In this document: positions 61,133 to 64,000 of the stretch, one piece after another
Numbering within the stretch: the first letter of the stretch is position 1
How the letters are laid out: the number at the start of each line of letters is the position of its first letter
Assembly: GCA_037576215.1 (NCBI GenBank)
Contig: JBANDB010000002.1
Location: 6,882,001-6,946,000 of the forward strand
Length of the DNA stretch: 64,000 nt
Reading direction: 5' to 3'
Source: Armillaria gallica
Taxonomy: Eukaryota; Basidiomycota; Agaricomycetes; Agaricales; Physalacriaceae
Translations under genes and position numbers: made by a program
Notes under the pieces: generated by a model
The model's database searches: none
Told to the model about the DNA's origin: nothing
The model's input: only the letters and a program-made list of their open reading frames with translations

Positions 61133-63994
61133 ATGGCCACCCTCCTCCCCATTCCCCAGCCTCCATCAATACCATTCTTAGGCAACATAATGTCGTTGGA
61201 CAAAGGTTTGGTGGCTTCCCGACGATGAGCGGCCAACAGCTGATATTTGCTTCTGGCAGATTTACCGACGCGCGGTTTTCACCGACTCGCTAAACAGTAT
61301 GGCGAAATATATCAACTCAATCTTGTTGGTGTGTGTTCATACTCAAGAATGGTTTCATCGAGCTAATTTCGTTTACAGGCAGAGTCGTGGTTTTTGTGAG
61401 CTCCTACGCCCTCGTCAGCGAGCTGTCAGATGATTCGAGGTTCCGGAAATCAGTCGGTAGTATTCTTTCCCCCACATCTTCATTCTAGCTGTCTGATTCC
61501 TTCCGTTCCAGGCGGCGCGCTCAAAGAAACACGGAATCTTGTTCATGATGGAATCTTCACGGTATGTCCTTCCGCCGTGATCTTCCTTATGATCCGTTGC
61601 TCTAATATCGCTCTATGTATAACAGGCTTTTAATGATGAACCCAATTGGGCCATTGCGCGTATGCAAACGATTTCACTTGGCTCAGGATGCGATCACTGA
61701 TGCATGTCGTCTCCCCACAGATCGCCTTCTTACACCCGCTTTCGGTTGGTTATCTCTCAAGTTCGCCTCCAGCATCAAAAGTCATTCCTAAAAACTAGGA
61801 GCGGTGCCAATTCGTGATATGTTTGAGGATATGCGTGATATCAGCAACCAACTGGTTCTGAAATGGGAACGGTCATTTCATTTCGATCCCTTCCAAACGA
61901 ATCAAGTGCTAAATGATATGCAGATTCGGCCCAAATCTCGAGATTGACCCGACAGATGACTTAACGCGAGTGGCTTTAGACACAATCGCGCTGTGTTCTA
62001 TGTCATATAGATTGAATTCTTTTTACACAGTTCGTGACGTTCCATCGTCAAACTACTCTGATGCTAATATATCCATGACGGTAGCACACTCAGCCCATAT
62101 TTGTTCGCGCCATGATGGATTTTTTAACGGAGTGCAACCACCGTGCCAACCGGCCAAGCATTATACAGGCATTCATGACCAACACGAATGATAAATACGA
62201 AGCAGACATCAAAATTTTGCGAGAAACAGCAGACAAAAGTAGGTCGAACTTTGCTACCTTTACCGATTTCATTGACATCCTCCTTAGTTGTTGCTGATAG
62301 AAGATTATATCCGACGGAGAAGCGGGACATTCTCTATCCCATGATGAACGAGAAAGACCCCAAGACGGGTTTGAAACTTTCAGACGAGAGTATTACCAAC
62401 AATGTGGGTCCTTTCTGCATCATCTTTCATAGTGTCTAATATGTCTTCCGTTTAGCTACTGACCTTCCTTATCGCAGGTGCTTTTTGGCCCTTCCGGTAA
62501 ATGCACTTTGACTGATCATATTTAGGACACGAGACAACATCTGGAGTCCTATGTTTCGTGATTTATTACCTGTTGAAGTATCCCGATGTGATGCGTAAAC
62601 TCCAGAAAGAAGTCGACGAGATCCTTGGGGACGAGCCTGCTCAATTGGGTGACTTCAGCAAGATGCCTTATCTCAATGGCATGTGCCTTTCATATGACTT
62701 ACTTGGTCGCGGCTTATCCTTCTGTTTTAGCTGTACTACGAGAAACGTTACGCCTACAGCCTACGGCGGCCATACGGGTGGTGTATCCACTTGAGGATAC
62801 AGTCGTTGGTAGAGGCAAGTATTTTGTGAAAGCTGGTCAGGCAATCGCCCTCCAAATATGGGACTCGCATCGGGACCCTTCGGTTTGGTCTGATGATGTC
62901 CGTGCTTCTTTATCTCTCATATCTGTGTTTGATGTTGACTATGTTGGTAGGCCGAAGAATTTCGACCCGAAAGAATGCTGGATGGAAAATTCGAGGCGGC
63001 ACCGGTAGGTACACCGTTCTGTATTGGCAACTATCCTTCTCACGTTACCATCAAGCCCAATGCCTGGCAACCCGTAGGTCATCGTTTCCCGCGGAGATGG
63101 AGGATAAAAGCTTATTGCTGTACAGTTTGGTTTTGGGCTTCGAGGATGTATCGGGCGGCCGTTCTCATGGCAAGAGGTGATGTCTGAGTTTAATTTACAT
63201 CGATGGTTACTAATTCAATACCGTAGATGTCACTTGTAATAACGTCCATCATACAGCGATTCGATTTATCGCTCGTCGATCCTTCATATACTTTGGAAAT
63301 CACGCAAGCCATCACTATCAAGCCGAAGAACCTTCGAATATACGCCAAGCCCCGACAGCAACAGCCTCCTCGACGACGTCGTTCTTTGACGCCGGACAAA
63401 AAAATAGATTGTCCGGCATCACTCCTTGATTCGAGTCGGCATCTGAGGCGTCCGCTGTATGTCTACTATGGCTCTAATACTGGTAGCTCCGAAGCTTTTG
63501 CACAAACGATCGCTAGAGAAGCTCATGGACACGGTTAGCAAACAACTTGAGGAAAAAGTCAATTTTATTTACACACGTCTTCAGGTTTTCACTCATTGAT
63601 CGGCACCCTGAATTCTACGGTTGGTCATCTGCCAACTGATGGTCCTATTGTGATCGTCACGGCGTCATTCGAGGGTGCGTAAGCCCCCAAATTCCTTGAA
63701 TCGTCGTGACCGACGTTTCGTGCAGGAGCACCAGCGGACAATGCGAATCAATTTGTTCCTTGGATGTCAAGTCTTCTGGGCCACGAATTGGATGGAGTAC
63801 ATTTTGCCGTATTTGGATGTGGAAACCACGAGTGGCGAAAGACATACCAGCGAGTCCCTAGACTATGCGACGAATTACTCGAGAAACGAGGTGGACGTAG
63901 GCTGATTGATAGAGGTGAAGGAGACGCTGCGGATGGGAACATATTTGATGTGTTTGATCAGTTCAAGACGTCGTTATGGGAGGTTCTTTCCAAA
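61133..63994 (+). CDS. CYP505-type P450:reductase fusion, 5' part
   Basis: Nineteen exons give 633 in-phase codons. Exon ends: 61205, 61328, 61456, 61561, 61659, 61744, 61871, 62029, 62238, 62403, 62477, 62678, 62897, 63004, 63073, 63176, 63533, 63674 and 63994; the next donor GTGAGT fills the last six bases, so the gene continues beyond the window. The start is MATLLPIPQPPSIPFLGNI, with no membrane anchor. The heme domain has the I-helix AGHETTS (263-269), ETLR (319-322), FRPERM and the cysteine ligand in FGFGLRGCIGRP (Cys402), closely spaced as in P450BM3. An arginine-rich linker leads to the FMN domain (LYVYYGSNTGSSEAFAQ, SNTG at about 494-497). CYP505 enzymes are self-sufficient subterminal fatty-acid hydroxylases. 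Intron 12 (62679-62730) uses a GC donor. Confidence 0.93.
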
Positions 63995-64000
63995 GTGAGT

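Noticed and set aside
61133..61328. CYP505 looked broken by a stop after SLDK
   Set aside because: A 54-nt intron (61206-61259) joins SLDK to DLPTRGFHRLAKQYGEIY in phase, so the gene is intact there.
1..64000. CRISPR arrays, rRNA, bacterial operons
   Set aside because: No regularly spaced repeats, no rRNA sequence, and the gene structure is clearly eukaryotic.

Overview
The window looks like nuclear DNA of an intron-rich filamentous basidiomycete, most likely an Agaricomycete. Genes carry many phase-conserved introns of about 45-60 nt with GT...AG ends. The families present (expanded F-box-like proteins, a CYP505-type P450:reductase fusion, a KIN1 kinase with a KA1 tail, a full-size YOL075C-type ABCG transporter, AAA-ATPase-like proteins) are typical of that group. 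No bacterial or organellar features were seen.

Layout. (1) 1-21 kb is gene-poor and decaying. It holds six F-box/LRR-like genes of two subfamilies (1.9-3.7, 5.5-7.0, 8.8-10.5, 14.7-16.2, 16.5-18.1 and 19.0-20.8 kb). Only the 8.8-10.5 kb copy looks intact. Four others are interrupted by an in-frame TGA and one is scrambled by frameshifts. A 438-bp hAT-type MITE with a perfect 8-bp target duplication sits just upstream of one. (2) 22-28.5 kb holds a low-complexity hypothetical gene, a degenerate tandem duplication and a small five-exon gene of unknown function. (3) 28.5-47 kb holds two tandem full-size ABCG transporter genes, both with eight phase-matched exons. Between them lie a broken amidohydrolase pseudogene, two hypothetical genes and an intact 17-exon MTO1 tRNA-modification gene. 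Three repeat blocks that are contiguous at 28.56-28.88 kb recur separately and inverted at 34.4, 36.7 and 38.5 kb. (4) 47-48.3 kb is a tandem tRNA-Tyr array: one intact intron-containing gene and two decayed copies, one of which supplies the 3' end of a small protein gene. (5) 48.7-52.4 kb has an intact AAA-ATPase-like gene and a pseudogene copy, separated by a stray fragment of KIN1 exon 1. (6) 52.7-64 kb holds an MFS sugar transporter, KIN1 (with an apparent 1-nt frameshift in a C run), the signal peptidase subunit SPC1 and the first 633 codons of a CYP505 P450:reductase fusion that runs off the window.

The conserved cellular genes (MTO1, tRNA-Tyr, SPC1, KIN1, MFS, CYP505) lie in the right part. 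The left part behaves like a fast-evolving compartment. The strongest oddities are the recurrent TGA interruptions in F-box paralogs, the isolated ATG exon shared by two of them, the scattered inverted repeat blocks around the ABCG duplication, the duplicated kinase fragment, and the tRNA remnant recruited as the end of a reading frame. Exon models were assembled by hand from splice sites, phase and homology, and have not been checked against transcripts.
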